In this document: positions 22,042 to 33,081 of the stretch, piece by piece
Layout of the letters: the number at the start of each line of letters is the position of its first letter
How positions within the stretch are numbered: position 1 is the stretch's first letter
Assembly: GCA_015832175.1 (NCBI GenBank)
Contig: WJXW01000007.1
Coordinates: 186,001-250,000 of the forward strand
Direction: 5' to 3'
Length of the DNA stretch: 64,000 nt
Origin: Paraphaeosphaeria minitans
Taxonomy: Eukaryota > Ascomycota > Dothideomycetes > Pleosporales > Didymosphaeriaceae
Notes under the pieces: model-generated
The model's input: the letters and a program-made list of their open reading frames with translations, nothing else
What the model was told of the DNA's origin: nothing
Database searches by the model: none
Program-made: the position numbers and the translations under genes

Positions 22042-22801
22042 GTCGAGTTTGGGGAGAGGAGTCGAAGGTATTAAGTCTCGGGCATGGAATCGTTGGGAAG
22101 TGGCGGTGTTCACGAGCACAGCATGGACGTACACGACATTATGATGGCAGGGTGGCGAGGTATACACACACACACACATGTATACATATACATAAATTCT
22201 ATTCTCAAATACAAAACCAACAACCATGGCTTCGTGTCGGTGTTTTTCCCAAGGTGCCCAGACAAAACCAAGCATCGTCCACCGAGGGGAGTGTGGTGTG
22301 TGGCGTGTGGAGCAACAACCAGGTACCTACCTACCTACCAACCTACCATTCTACCTATCCACCCCCGGTAGTCTAGCCTAGCACCTACCTCTGCATGCAT
22401 GATATCCCGGGAAACGTGTGGAGTGGAAACGGCGAGATGGGTAGATAGACAATATATATATATATATATATGTACTGCCAACAAATCGATAAGCAACCAA
22501 CCCAAGTCCAGTCCAGCCCCAGGATATCATTCCCACCGACCAACGCCAAGCGCCAGACCCGCCCGCCCGCCTCGAAAGCGACCAAGCACCGCAAGTCCGA
22601 GAGCCAAAACCGAGTTGGAACCGCACTCGCTCGCAAACAACATAGCTACAAGAAAAGGAACATTTTGCGGGACACTGAAATCGGCGTGCGACGTGAGCAG
22701 TCCTCGCGCCCGAGGTCGGAGTGGCACATGTTTTGGGTGGAGTGCGTCGAGATGCGAGTCCACAGATAGCATGACTAGCGTCCTGGGCCTACGGCTGCGA
22801 G
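22042..22801. other. Convergent intergenic region, microsatellites
   Basis: 3' flanks of two convergent genes. Contains an (AC)n tract near 22162, a CCTA tract at about 22321-22348 and a (TA)n tract at 22451-22471. No gene seen. Confidence 0.7.
22451..22471. repeat. (TA)n microsatellite
   Basis: About ten uninterrupted TA dinucleotides. Confidence 0.9.
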
Positions 22802-24748
22802 TCAAGCCACCATGGCTTGATACTCGGGGGGTTTGCTGGTGTCGGGCGGCGCGCCCAACCTTGCGCTTGCGTGCGCGAGACCACTCTTCGCGGCCTCCTG
22901 GAGTTGCGCTTCCACGCCTCGACTCGATTCTCTCTCATGAGGGGGTGGCGAGTTGCGCGATGGAGGGATGCGGTGTTCGGCTACAAGATGCGGCGTAGGC
23001 GAAGGGCCTACATGTGAAGGAGTTAAGCCCCCCCGCTGGGGACTTGGCATGTCCGCTGGGCTTCCTGTGCTGGCTCTCTCAATATGCATACCGTTGCCGC
23101 TGGTTGAGCCAGTATCACCATCGTCGCTCTCGCTGTGCATGCTACTCATCATGCCAGTCGATGGAGGATGAGAGTACGTGCCGCTGCGTAGCTCGTTGTC
23201 GCGCACTTCGCGCCATGAGCATTTTGCATGCTTCTTGGTGCAGCCCATGCACGCAGTCAGATTCTTGAGGCAATCCATATGTAACCTGCGACAGCGGTCA
23301 CAGGGTGGGAGGATGCGTTCGCCTTTTGCAAGGCTCTCCATACGGTGGACCATTTCAGCTTTGAACGGTCCGCCATCGTCCTTGTCCTGAGGCTGCTGGG
23401 CCCGTTGACTGGCCGCGGGAAGCAGACTTGAAGGCGTGTTGGGTATAGGCACGGGTGAATTCATCACCTGCTGAAGTTCCGAGTCAGACATGTGTGATGG
23501 TCGCTGTTGGACAAGAGCTGAAGGTGGTAGTTCGGTAGGTTTAGCAGGCTTGGGCGCCTGGGGTGGTGGCGGGGCAGGTTGGGAGAGGGTATGGGAACCC
23601 ATCGATGGCGGCCGAGCATCAACTGAACCATGTGGGGGCTGAGGTGGTGTCCGCCGCTCGGTCGAATGAAACTTGGACATGAGTTCATGTCGCGTGGATG
23701 ACGACGCGCCATTTTCCACGTGGGGACGAGAGTTGACTGCCACGAAGCCACCGGGAGAGGACTGAGTTGGCGGATTTTGATGAGTATGGTTCGCGGCCAC
23801 TTGCGATGTTCCATTCATTAGCGCAACATTGGATGGACTTGAGGGGCGGATAGGCGGAGCGGGACTAGCGGTGGCTCTGCGATCCAGGATGGCTTGTTTC
23901 CGCCCCTTGAGTCTGTGATTTAGCTGTCGCGTTCGGGCTGCGACTGTTTCAGGTCAGCAATTGATCCGTGGGAAGCATTGACGGCTAAGTCGGCACGTCT
24001 GAGATAGGCCACGGAAAGGGTCCGCGCCACGTAAGGCGTGCAGTTTGTGCAAGGAGCAAGTTGCGCAAAGAGAGGGCAGAGACTTGCCTTGATCGGCCAA
24101 TTGGCAGATTTGTCCCAAGTTGCGCTCCAAGATGTCGAGCGTGCCCAGTTCCTTCTCTTCGTCCTCGATGATGGGTTGCGGAGGGACCATCTTCTGCGGA
24201 ATGCCCGAAGAGATGAGGACAAAATCCTCTTCGGATATCTGCACGCGGCATTGCTTGGTATAGAATTGGCAAACTCGTATGCCCTCGCTCATCTGTCCCA
24301 GCTGGAACTGCTCGGGCTTGTTGCTGGCAAACTCGACCACGTCCAGCCACGTTACTGTAGTTCCGTCCTTCCCATGGCTCTTCAAGACCCGCGGCGGGCC
24401 ATCGAACAAGCGCTCGAATCTCTTGACCAAGATGGGGCCGAGCGGACGAGCGCCCAGGTTGCAGGCCATGCTTTCGTGGCGGTCCAGCACGCCCTGGTAA
24501 TCGCTGAGCAGCGACAGGATGTTTGGAAGCGTGTCGTCGTTGGTCAAGAGCGGCAGGTCGTCCTCGCAGTGGCGGGCGAGATAGTTGATCTGGAGGTGGT
24601 TGCTCGACGTCTTGGCGGTCTTTTGGGCGGCAGCGGGATAGATGTGGTCGTGCGAAGGGCTCCGCTTGCGCTTGAGATGGCCCGAGAGCGACGAGCCATG
24701 GTGGTGCTGGTGCACGGCAGGCGCGGCGGGTGCGTCGGCGGCAGACAT
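22802..24748 (-). CDS. Zn2Cys6 domain protein with internal zinc cluster
   Basis: Two exons on the minus strand, 24748-24088 and 23943-22802, giving 600 residues. The zinc cluster is C435-C438-C445-C452-C455-C462 (CX2C X6 C X6 C X2 C X6 C) with basic residues between the first cysteines, which is the fungal binuclear cluster. Its position in the middle of the protein is unusual, since most such factors carry it near the N-terminus. Residues about 40-220 form a compact, conserved-looking region of unknown fold (containing HLQINYLARHCEDDLPLL). The intron has a GC donor (CAAG then GCAAGT) and ends CAG. Splicing joins the DQ and VAARTRQLNHRLKGRK parts in frame, whereas read-through ends after about 45 further codons. 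Pro-rich and Ser-rich linkers surround the cluster. A transcription-regulator role follows from the domain; target genes are unknown. Confidence 0.85.
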
Positions 24749-25184
24749 GATGGCAATGGTGGTTGCGGCAGTGCGGTGTGGTGCGGTGTGGTGCGGTGCG
24801 CGGTGGGAGGAGGCGGACGAGAGCTGGAGGGAGGGGGGAGAGGGGAAGGGCAGGGTGGAAAGGTAGGGTGGAAAGGCGGCTAGGCGGAGACGGCGGCGGA
24901 GGTCCACGCGTACGCCAGCGGATGGGGCAGGCACAGAGCGTACACCGGCGGCGGCAGCGGCAGCAGCAGCAGCAGCAGCGACGTCGTAGCTACTGGGGCG
25001 CCATGCACGGCAGCGCACGGCGACAGAGGACGTGATGGAGCTGGGAGTGAGGGGAGGGTGCGGTGCGAGCGGTGCGAGCGTGGGGACGGACAGGAAGCCG
25101 CTGCATACGCAACTGGTGGGCGGACAGGTGGGCGCGAGCGTCGGAAACAGGCACACAGAAGAAGCAGGGCGCGGCCGGCATGGG

Positions 25185-25300
25185 CATGGACATGGACATG
25201 GGCATGGGCGTAGGCGTAGGCGTAGACGTAGGCGTAGACGTAGGGTGTAGGTGTAGGGTATGCGTAGGGTGTGCGTAGGCGTAGGCGTGGGCGTAGCTAG
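25185..25300. repeat. GGCGTA-type hexanucleotide repeat
   Basis: GGCATG and GGCGTA/GACGTA hexamers in tandem, degenerating toward 25300. Confidence 0.85.
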
Positions 25301-25998
25301 GTGTGGCTCCTCCTCAGGCGGCGAGGGACGGACGGGAGCAAGAGGCTAGCCAGGGCGGAGAAAGCCAGCGGCCCCGCCCAATCACGGGCGCCATGGCCTG
25401 CATTTTCGGCGGCGTCTGGGCCAGGTGAAAGCTGCGGTTGCGGGCGACGTGTGCCCAGCAAAGTGCATCTGCGATTGCGATGGCAGACGACGTGTGCCTG
25501 ATAAAAAGGTGCATCTCGCTGAGGTTTGGAGTGGGCGGCGCGCCGGCAGGGGGGGTGGGAATAAGGCGGCTACAGCGGGCGGCACGTGCCCTCCACCGGA
25601 GGTCGGAACCTCTGGACAGGGACAGGTAACGAGGGAGCAAGGCAGCGAAAGAGACGACGTGCACAGCACCGGTGAGAGAGCAAGCCAGCGAAAGAGAGAC
25701 TACGGTACATGGTAGGTAGCATACCTACATACGCAGCGAGCACCGCCGAAGGAGAGGCAGGCCGGCGCCATCCATCGCCATGGGCACGTCCGCCCTGCCC
25801 AATCACACGAAAGCGGCCGATTCATGGGCGGAACCCGACGTCCACCTGCGGCATTTTTCGCATCTCCTCCCCTGCTCACGTAACCCTGATCACGCAGCCC
25901 TGCTCACATGACTTGTGCGCTATGCGCGGCGGAGCGTCAGCGTCACATGTGCGGACATCGGGCCGGACACTGCCGAAGCCCCGCCAACATCTCAGCAT

Positions 25999-26081
25999 CA
26001 CGTGCACCTATATTGGACTGCCGCAGCCCGCCAGCATCACGGCATCACGTGCATTTACAGCGAGCATCACCGCATCACGTG
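25999..26081. promoter_or_regulatory. Three TCACGTGCA E-boxes upstream of LSM7
   Basis: CACGTG occurs at 25999-26004, 26046-26051 and 26076-26081, each embedded in GCATCACGTGCA. They lie 134 to 216 bp upstream of the LSM7 start. CACGTG preceded by T is the Cbf1/bHLH-type site in ascomycetes. Confidence 0.65.
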
Positions 26082-26214
26082 CACCTGCTTCGGGCCGCCG
26101 AAGCCCCGGCCGCGCTCAGCCCAGCGCGAATTCCTCCACCACCGGCAGTAACGTCACTGCCCGCCCAGAGCCCCAGTCCCGCCCAATTTCGCCCATCTCG
26201 AGACCGTCCTGAAC

Positions 26215-26723
26215 ATGTCTGAGCGCGGCGCATTTCGTGGCCGAGGTGGCGCCCGGGGAGGCGACCGTGGAGCCCGTGGCGGTGGGCGCGGCGCACACGG
26301 CGGCGGAGCGGGCGGCCAGACCGAGCGCCCCAAGAAGGAAAACATCCTCGACCTGGCCAAATACATGGACAAGGAGTTGACGGTCAAGTTCAGCGGCGGC
26401 CGGGAAGGTACGCACGCACCCGTTGCCTGACTGGACAGATGGCGGGGATGGTGCTGACTGCATCTAGTCATTGGCACGTTGAAGGGTTACGACCAGCTCA
26501 TGAACCTGGTGCTCGACGAGGTCAAGGAACCTGTCATCGGTACGCGCCTTCTCTCTCACTCTCTCTCTCTCAGAAACACCGCTAATTGCGAATAGACGAG
26601 GAAGGAAACACCCGCTACCGCAAGCTCGGCCTCATCGTTGCTCGCGGCACCCTGCTCGTTGTTATTTCGCCCGTCGACGGCAGTGAGGAGATTGCGAACC
26701 CCTTCATCCACGAAGAGGAATGA
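26215..26723 (+). CDS. LSM7: U6 snRNA-associated Sm-like protein LSm7
   Basis: Subunit of the LSm heptamers: LSm2-8 binds the 3' end of U6 snRNA in the nucleus, and LSm1-7 promotes mRNA decapping in the cytoplasm. Three exons (26215-26407, 26468-26539, 26596-26723) encode 130 residues. The Sm1 motif begins at ENILDLAKYMDKELTVKF and continues over the first splice into GTLKGYDQLMNLVLDE. Sm2 follows (RKLGLIVARGTLLVVISP), and the protein ends in the typical LSm7 tail DGSEEIANPFIHEEE. The N-terminal 40 residues are a Gly/Arg-rich RGG-type extension (RGRGGARGG), not present in budding yeast Lsm7. Introns are short (60 and 56 nt) with GTACGC donors. The identity is very secure. Confidence 0.95.
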
Positions 26724-27046
26724 GTCGTCCATGCTGGTAGCAAGACACGCCAGGGAACACGGCAAGGCACCGTTAGGTCGGCATGGAGCTGCCACGGGAA
26801 AGGAGTAGGATGCTCAACTCCATAGCGGGACGACACGATACCCATGTGCTGCGAAGCAGAGACGAGAGGTCGAGGCGTCGGGAGTGGTTCAGGGAGGAGC
26901 AGCATGCTCATATCGAGGACGAATACCAGTGCTCGACTTGTGTCTGGCATCGCCCAAGTCTGAGGCACAGAACCACCAAAAAGATACGCAATACAATGAT
27001 ACCATGACGATGGAGCCAGAATCTTCCACCATGCCCGCTATTCCCA

Positions 27047-27290
27047 GGGCCCACGCAGCGCTATGATTGTAGAAGACCTAAACTTGCCACTATGCCGAAA
27101 CATACACCTACTTTTACTACAGGGAGCATGCAGCACTATAATTACAGAAAACCTGAAGGTGCCACTGTCCCGGAACTCGTACACGTATTTTCACCACAGG
27201 GAGCATGCAGCGCTATAACTACAAAAAAACTAAAGGTGCCACTATCCTGAAACTCATACGCCTACTTTCACCACAGAGAGCATGCAGCCC
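27047..27290. repeat. 77-bp degenerate tandem repeat
   Basis: GAGCATGCAG recurs at 27124, 27201 and 27278, exactly 77 bp apart, and a more diverged copy begins near 27047. The units share a tract around GGTGCCACT and another around TTTCACCACAG. Confidence 0.9.
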
Positions 27291-28168
27291 TCTTCACAGG
27301 CACCTAGTTTCCGTTGGCGTCATTGCTAGACACTGGTTCTGGTTGCCCTCACTTGCTGCATCCTATTACCTGGTAGACGGTCTGTTCGCGTACTTCCATT
27401 CCACCCAGGGTATACGTACGCTGACGACATTTCAGGCAACACCCAGCAGCCATACCGGCAGTAAGTGAGGTGCTCGTATACCAAACCTCTACGTCCACAT
27501 GAATCTGGATCCAAGTTGCCATCCCCATGCTAGCCACTACTAAGAATCCTCCTGCGTAGCGCAGCTGGCACAGAACAGCTCGACGGAAACAATTACCTTC
27601 CGTACGTACAACACCTAGTGCATGTCAACTCGCGAGACAATGGTCTTTGCGTCCCGGCCTGATGTCCACTGCATACACGTACGACCATTCTGCTCTGTTC
27701 AGCATCTCAGAGGCCTCATGGTCTGAGAAGGTCCCGCCCCGACCAGCGTGGAGGAAGAGCATCCGGGGCTGATTTTTTGTTGCGCAGGTTGTCTCCTGCG
27801 GAGCCGGAGCTGCGGACGTTTGCGTGGCGCCTGTTCCCGGCGGATCGTCTTGGGGGGTTGTGGTGGGCCTGCGGGTGGCTTGTGGTCAGTCTTGGGTTCG
27901 GGATTGTACGCGATGCGAAGCTTCAACAGCCAAGAGAAGGGAGGGGAGGGGGGCCCGAGCAAGGTATCTGGAAACTTGCTGCTGCAGGCAAGAGCAGACC
28001 GCGACTCCGGAATAAAAAGTATTCACGCAATGATGGCTTCAAGGGTGCTACGCTACTGCGTTGTTTCTCCGACTATTAAGTCCCGTGATTAGCGATGGAT
28101 ACCGATCATGACGAGGGATTACAAAACGCCAGGCCTTGTCACAGCACCTGCAACGTCCTCCCAACGCC

Positions 28169-28206
28169 ACAGGAAAGAACACAGGAAAGAACACAGGAAA
28201 GAAGAA
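28169..28206. repeat. 12-bp tandem repeat
   Basis: Three copies of CACAGGAAAGAA. Confidence 0.85.
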
Positions 28207-29018
28207 CAGTCCGGGGCCCGCGATGCATCATTCCACCACATCACATCACATCACAGCACCCTCTCCGTCCCTCCCCACCCGGAAAGAAATCCTCATCATC
28301 CATCCTCACCAACCGGTCCATCGCAAAGCAAAAGAAATACAAACGCCCGAACAACAAAACAGGACTCATGCCATCGTGGTAGCGGCCTGCACCGCCTCGG
28401 CGTGTACGCCGTTTTGCCGTTTGCCATTTGGCGTCGCATCTCGCGGCCTGGCCTGCGATCCGCGTCCGGACAACCCCATCCCGGGACGTTGTCCCGAATC
28501 CGCCCACCGTCAGGCCCGCACGCGGTCGAGAACGCTCGTCTCCCCTCACGGAGCGTCGAAGAATAAGTGCTGGATTCAGCGTAGGTGCACGTGGCCGTGC
28601 GGCGAGTGTGGCTTGGGGAGGAAGCAGTGGACCATCGCTATTTCAGTCTCGTCTGCACCGCGTGCAGCGGGAGAGTAGGTAGATAGATAGAGAATTGATT
28701 TTGCCGGGGGTGTGGCGGCGGTTGGGGAAAGGGGGGGAGATAGTCGATGTCGTGGTAGCCAATCATCCGAGGTCAGTGGTCCTGCACAACCCAATTTCTT
28801 GGTCCGCGGAAGAGACGGAGCGTCTCGTGTCGCTGGGGTCCTGCGCTTCGTGGCGCAGGGGGTATCCAGTGACGTTGTGGTTTGTGTGGGCAGCGCCCTC
28901 GCGGTGACTCACTGTGAAGGTGGTTAGCACGTGCGGTCCAAGTGTGGCGCAGCACGGCCTTTGGGGGAGTGATAAAAGAAGAGGGGGTCCGTTGTTGATG
29001 CGAGGGACGTGGAGAGAC

Positions 29019-29046
29019 ATCGGGTGCGGGTGCGGGTGCGGGTGCA
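29019..29046. repeat. GGTGCG hexamer repeat
   Basis: Four copies of GGTGCG followed by a variant GGTGCA. Confidence 0.85.
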
Positions 29047-30143
29047 GATGCGGTGACGGTGGTCATCGCGTGGAGAGCTCCGTGGAGGGTTGTGGACTGG
29101 AGTCGACGGCGTGCACAACACTCCACGGAAGATACCACTCGACGCACACAAGGAATCCATCATATCCGCACAAAACAATCACCGGACTCGTACACATGCA
29201 GACGACACGGAGGTGGAACTCTCTTCTCTCCACTCGAACAAAGGCGCAAGCCAGATTGGGGGGTATACTCACGATGGCAGTCAAACTCGCAGACATGCAT
29301 CATCAAATCATCGTCTCCAACCTTCCCCATCCTCATTCCCCCCCCTCTCTTGATGATAGTCGCTATTGTAAGCATCCTGACTGTCGTATGTTTGTTATGG
29401 TGATTGTGTGTCGCCAGCCAGGAACATTGGCCCTTTCGATGATTGTGAGTCTTGCAAAGGTGCAGTAACGGTCGGTCTGTCCAAGTGTGTGTGAGAGAGA
29501 GAGAGAGAGAATGGGCACGGAATGACTGGATTATCATCGAGCTCCCACCACCCACACCGTTGCCAAGCGCGCTGCGCCCAGCTGACCATGCAACGTAACT
29601 CCACCAGACTGAAAGGCGCAGACCATTGACGAATCGACGCACGCGCTATGCAGACGATGCCCCAGGGGTGTGTGTTCGTCGCTTGTGTGATTGGCGTGGG
29701 GGTGCGGTAGCGTCGTGGACGGAGTTTCGAGGTGGTGGGCTGCGCGCACCAAACATACTTTTTTTGGGACGCGATCGTGGGCTCTCAGCTGAGAGGATGC
29801 GCGCGAGCCACAGAGTACGCAGTGATGTGCCCACAGCCTTGGATTGCGGGTTCGCACATTTGTGCCATGTTCTCCGCTCGAGGCATTGCGGCTCAAGATC
29901 GGCGGATGTTGCTGATGAGCGTACTCTGATGACCTGGGTACCTACGACAATTACACGACCCCGAAAGTGAAGCCGGAATCCAACAGTTGAATTGCACGCG
30001 ACTCCTCGTCGTGCGAAACAGTAACATAATATACGCTATGATCAAAGGGACAGGTCGATTTAATGCAGTGGGAATGCCAATAACTGACATGAATATATAG
30101 AGGCATCTGGCCTACTAGACACGAGGCACAAAGGTACAACAAA

Positions 30144-32174
30144 TCAACCCAGTCTCAATTTGCGCCGTATTGAGTGCACTTCGTCCTTGGGATCAACATC
30201 AAAGGAACCGATAGCCACACGCTCCCAGTGAGTTCCGCATTCCTGCACAATCATGACATGCTGCGTGAAAGTCGCAGCGGCCGACGTTCCGCTGCGCCCT
30301 TGGTTCCCTCGTACTGTCCGGTGAAAATGTATTGCGAGCAAGTCTAATTCCTCGTTGAAATATTCGTCTGCAACGGTCATCGACGCCGAGATAACACGCC
30401 CGCCCTGTCCAAAATAGAGGCAGAATGCGGGGGCCTGTTTCTGATCGCCGGGGAGGTGCGTGACAGGACTGACAATCGCTTCGATGTCCAAGAACACGCT
30501 GGGCTCATTGTGCATCATAAGCCACCCGTAGCTCGTCTGCATCTCCCCCCAGCTCATCGCGTCACCGCTGGTGAGAACGAAAGTTACCCCCAGAGCTCTC
30601 TCATTCACTCTTGGATCCCGTGGGCGTTCTATCCTACGCGGTGTCCGCATGAGATCAAGATTGGTATATTCAGCAGGCCATGCAATCTTGCCATGCCATC
30701 CCGTCCACGACCAACTCGGAAACCCTCTGCGTCGCTTCGAAGGCGCCTCGAGGTCCCACCGCAGGCTTTCCGCAAAATTCGGCAACGCACGCTTCGAATT
30801 CGTCATCGTGCTGGTTCCGTTGGGGGAGCCTGTAGCTTTCGCGAACGGCACGCCATGCACGTGCCACACGGTGTTCTGCATCCTTTCGAACGCGCGGAAT
30901 ATACCAAGGATGCCGTTGAGGATGTCGGACTCGTGGGACAACGACCTTTCCGAGTACTCGCCTATCCGATTGTATATGTCCCAGGGGTCGACGCCACAGC
31001 CGTTCAGAGGGAAGAGACCCATGCGCCCGGCCGCGCGGTACCGCTTGTGGAGGTAGGGCTTGTCGGGCGCATGCATCTTTTTGAAGGATGCCAACGGTAC
31101 GTCGAGCATTTCGGCGCAGTAGCAGCCCTGGCACTCGAAGTATACTTGCTCGTCGGTAAACACTAGCCGCCTGGTGGATAAAAGACCTTCTTGGTACGTC
31201 CATGCTCTTGATATCCATCTGCAGTGTTCACGCTTTAGCTCGGGCTTGGGGATCGCACAAATACGCTCGTCGCCAACGACTACCGAGGACGTCGGTTTGC
31301 GAAAGCTAAGGTCGACTCCGGGAAGGCCGTAGTGTGAGTTTGTGCCTGCACCTGCTATGATGGTGACGGCGGCCTGTTGATAGATGATATCCATCTGTTG
31401 AAATTGGTAGTGGAGATCGTTGTTGTCGTTTTGATCGATGCAATATTTGTCCACCCAAAGCCTTCGATAGCCAAGCTTCTTGGTTGCGATTATAGCATCT
31501 CGTATGGTTTTTGGGTAGGCATGGATTTCTCGTGCGGATGCCTTCTCCTCACCCCATACGTAGCTCAGCGCGACATACGGCTCATCCTTGTTTGCGGTAA
31601 CCACGTTGCCGGTAGAACAGTCGATCAGTCTAAAGTTTTCAATGGCGTACCCTTTGTGACGACTGCAACTGTCCCCGTGGAGTTCCGTGCAGATCCGAAG
31701 CCATTCTTTCGCTCTCTCGAAGTCGATCAAGGGCTGCACGTGCTTCAGCCAGATTGGCGGCTCGTTGTTGTGTGAGACGATATACGGCACACTGCCGGGC
31801 GGTGGCCCGCTTTCTGAAGTCGACAAGACAATCAATCGCTGGTCCAAGATTTGGAACAGCTTATCATGCACGTGTCTAGTCTTTATGGAGAAAAGAAAGT
31901 ACGGTTGCTCATCTGTGAGGTCGATGGAGGAATCGTGCGATAGCAAGTTGACAAGAAGTCCACAAAAGTAACATTCGTCTGGATGCCAATCTCTGACTGG
32001 TCCGAGGGGGAGTCTTGGACGTGTCGAAGAACGCACTCTGGCGACATCAAGGCTCTGGCAGCGGGAACAGAGGCGAGCTTGCTCATCAACCGAGTAGGAC
32101 ATCTCTACGGTAACCCAATTATCTAATGTCAGCAATTCGGTTTTCAGTGTTTGGTTTCCAGATTCTTGGACCAT
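30144..32174 (-). CDS. HET-domain protein (heterokaryon incompatibility type)
   Basis: Single-exon frame of 676 residues. The HET domain spans about residues 199-340, with its three characteristic blocks: YVALSYVWG (200-208), LWVDKYCIDQND (239-250) and SRAWTYQEGLLSTRRLVFT (322-340). Upstream is a Cys-containing segment (CSRCQSL and CYFCGLLVNLL, residues 36-76) often found at the N-terminus of these proteins. The C-terminal half is of unknown fold, with no WD40, ankyrin or NACHT part. HET proteins trigger cell death or growth arrest on allorecognition; most paralogs have no known partner. The canonical block has LWIDALCIDQ, so Lys-Tyr before Cys is a small departure. An inner ATG at 32102 (MSYSVDEQ) could be the real start if a leader intron exists. 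Confidence 0.9.
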   Translation of the reverse strand: MVQESGNQTLKTELLTLDNWVTVEMSYSVDEQARLCSRCQSLDVARVRSSTRPRLPLGPVRDWHPDECYFCGLLVNLLSHDSSIDLTDEQPYFLFSIKTRHVHDKLFQILDQRLIVLSTSESGPPPGSVPYIVSHNNEPPIWLKHVQPLIDFERAKEWLRICTELHGDSCSRHKGYAIENFRLIDCSTGNVVTANKDEPYVALSYVWGEEKASAREIHAYPKTIRDAIIATKKLGYRRLWVDKYCIDQNDNNDLHYQFQQMDIIYQQAAVTIIAGAGTNSHYGLPGVDLSFRKPTSSVVVGDERICAIPKPELKREHCRWISRAWTYQEGLLSTRRLVFTDEQVYFECQGCYCAEMLDVPLASFKKMHAPDKPYLHKRYRAAGRMGLFPLNGCGVDPWDIYNRIGEYSERSLSHESDILNGILGIFRAFERMQNTVWHVHGVPFAKATGSPNGTSTMTNSKRALPNFAESLRWDLEAPSKRRRGFPSWSWTGWHGKIAWPAEYTNLDLMRTPRRIERPRDPRVNERALGVTFVLTSGDAMSWGEMQTSYGWLMMHNEPSVFLDIEAIVSPVTHLPGDQKQAPAFCLYFGQGGRVISASMTVADEYFNEELDLLAIHFHRTVRGNQGRSGTSAAATFTQHVMIVQECGTHWERVAIGSFDVDPKDEVHSIRRKLRLG

Positions 32175-33081
32175 GTCTTACCAGTAGTATTTGAGGATGC
32201 CTGATCAGCCGCGTACCAGCACTTGAAGGCTCGGAGAAACGCTTCACTCAGTAATGTTGCAGTGCGCTAGGGGCCGAGGGAGAAAGAAGCTGTGAATGCA
32301 GACCTATAGGCGGGTGAAGCGACGCTGAGAGTTCCGTAAGCCCCGCTAAATGCACCCTAGGTGGCTGCAGGAGCTGGGATTGAGGTGAGGCGAGCCAATC
32401 ATCGATCCAGCAATGATATACCCATAACAACCCTGACAAACCTCGCCATTGACTTCAGATCCGGTAGTATTGGGGGCTTAAGAGAATGAGGCGAGAGTTA
32501 ACAAACGCTACTTGTACGTTGCGTGTACATCCAGTGTACAGCAGCAGCTTCTAGGAACGCAAAACAAGATCAAGATCAGATACGATAACTCAAGTGTAGA
32601 GATTTAATGATATTCTTCTGGACCGAATGAGACAACTAAGCTAACAAGTCATACAGAAACAACCGCTTACAGAGAGCATGATCGGATGCTGTTGCAAGTC
32701 TAAGATGATTCCAATCATGCACCAAGTTAACGCGTGCATTCGAATACATGCGCAGCGCTGATGATCCTCGACCGCAACAAGATATATGCAGATCCATCAA
32801 GTCCACTATGAGCGAAGTAAGAGACCAAGAATAGTGACGCTACGAAATGGTATCATGTGTATCAACAAGAACAAAGCCATGGAAAATCGTTGTACAGAAC
32901 AAGACGCCCAATCACCAGGAACACCAACTAATGTAGAGAAGTCCAATAAACACAACAGACACATACGACGGAAATGAAGATCGGTCTTTCCACTGTCACC
33001 ACCCCAGTCGGGAAAAATCACACCAGCAGATCGACTGCCAACCAGACTGCAGCCATTCTGTCCAACCTACGGAACTTCCTG
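32175..33081. other. Intergenic region, nothing seen
   Basis: AT-richer spacer between the HET gene and the small Cys-rich ORF. No domain-bearing frame or repeat was seen. Confidence 0.55.

Larger units (their letters stand above)
24749..26214. promoter_or_regulatory. Divergent promoter of Zn2Cys6 gene and LSM7
   Basis: Intergenic region of 1.47 kb between head-to-head genes. Contains a CAG/CGG-rich stretch near 24950, a GGCGTA hexamer repeat (25185-25300), a TAGGTAGCATACCTA stretch at about 25711-25730 and a cluster of three TCACGTG E-boxes close to LSM7. The small open frames inside are GC-rich shadows without domains. Confidence 0.6.
26724..30143. other. Intergenic region, repeats only
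   Basis: 3.4 kb between LSM7 and the HET gene. No gene can be supported; the frames present are short and overlap on all strands. It holds a 77-bp tandem repeat (27047-27290), a 12-bp repeat (28169-28206), a GGTGCG repeat (29019-29046) and a GA tract (29493-29509). Confidence 0.6.

Noticed and set aside
24038..24883. 281-codon plus-strand open frame
   Set aside because: Antisense to the Zn2Cys6 gene, low-complexity Gly/Arg end and no domain.
25185..25300. Possible telomere-like repeat
   Set aside because: The unit is GGCGTA/GACGTA, not TTAGGG, and it lies internally between housekeeping genes.
27553..27580. tRNA A-box-like sequence TAGCGCAGCTGG
   Set aside because: No B box or cloverleaf pairing within the following 70 bases.
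28169..28206. Short direct repeats considered as a CRISPR-like array
   Set aside because: Contiguous 12-bp units without spacers in a eukaryotic genome; a plain tandem repeat.
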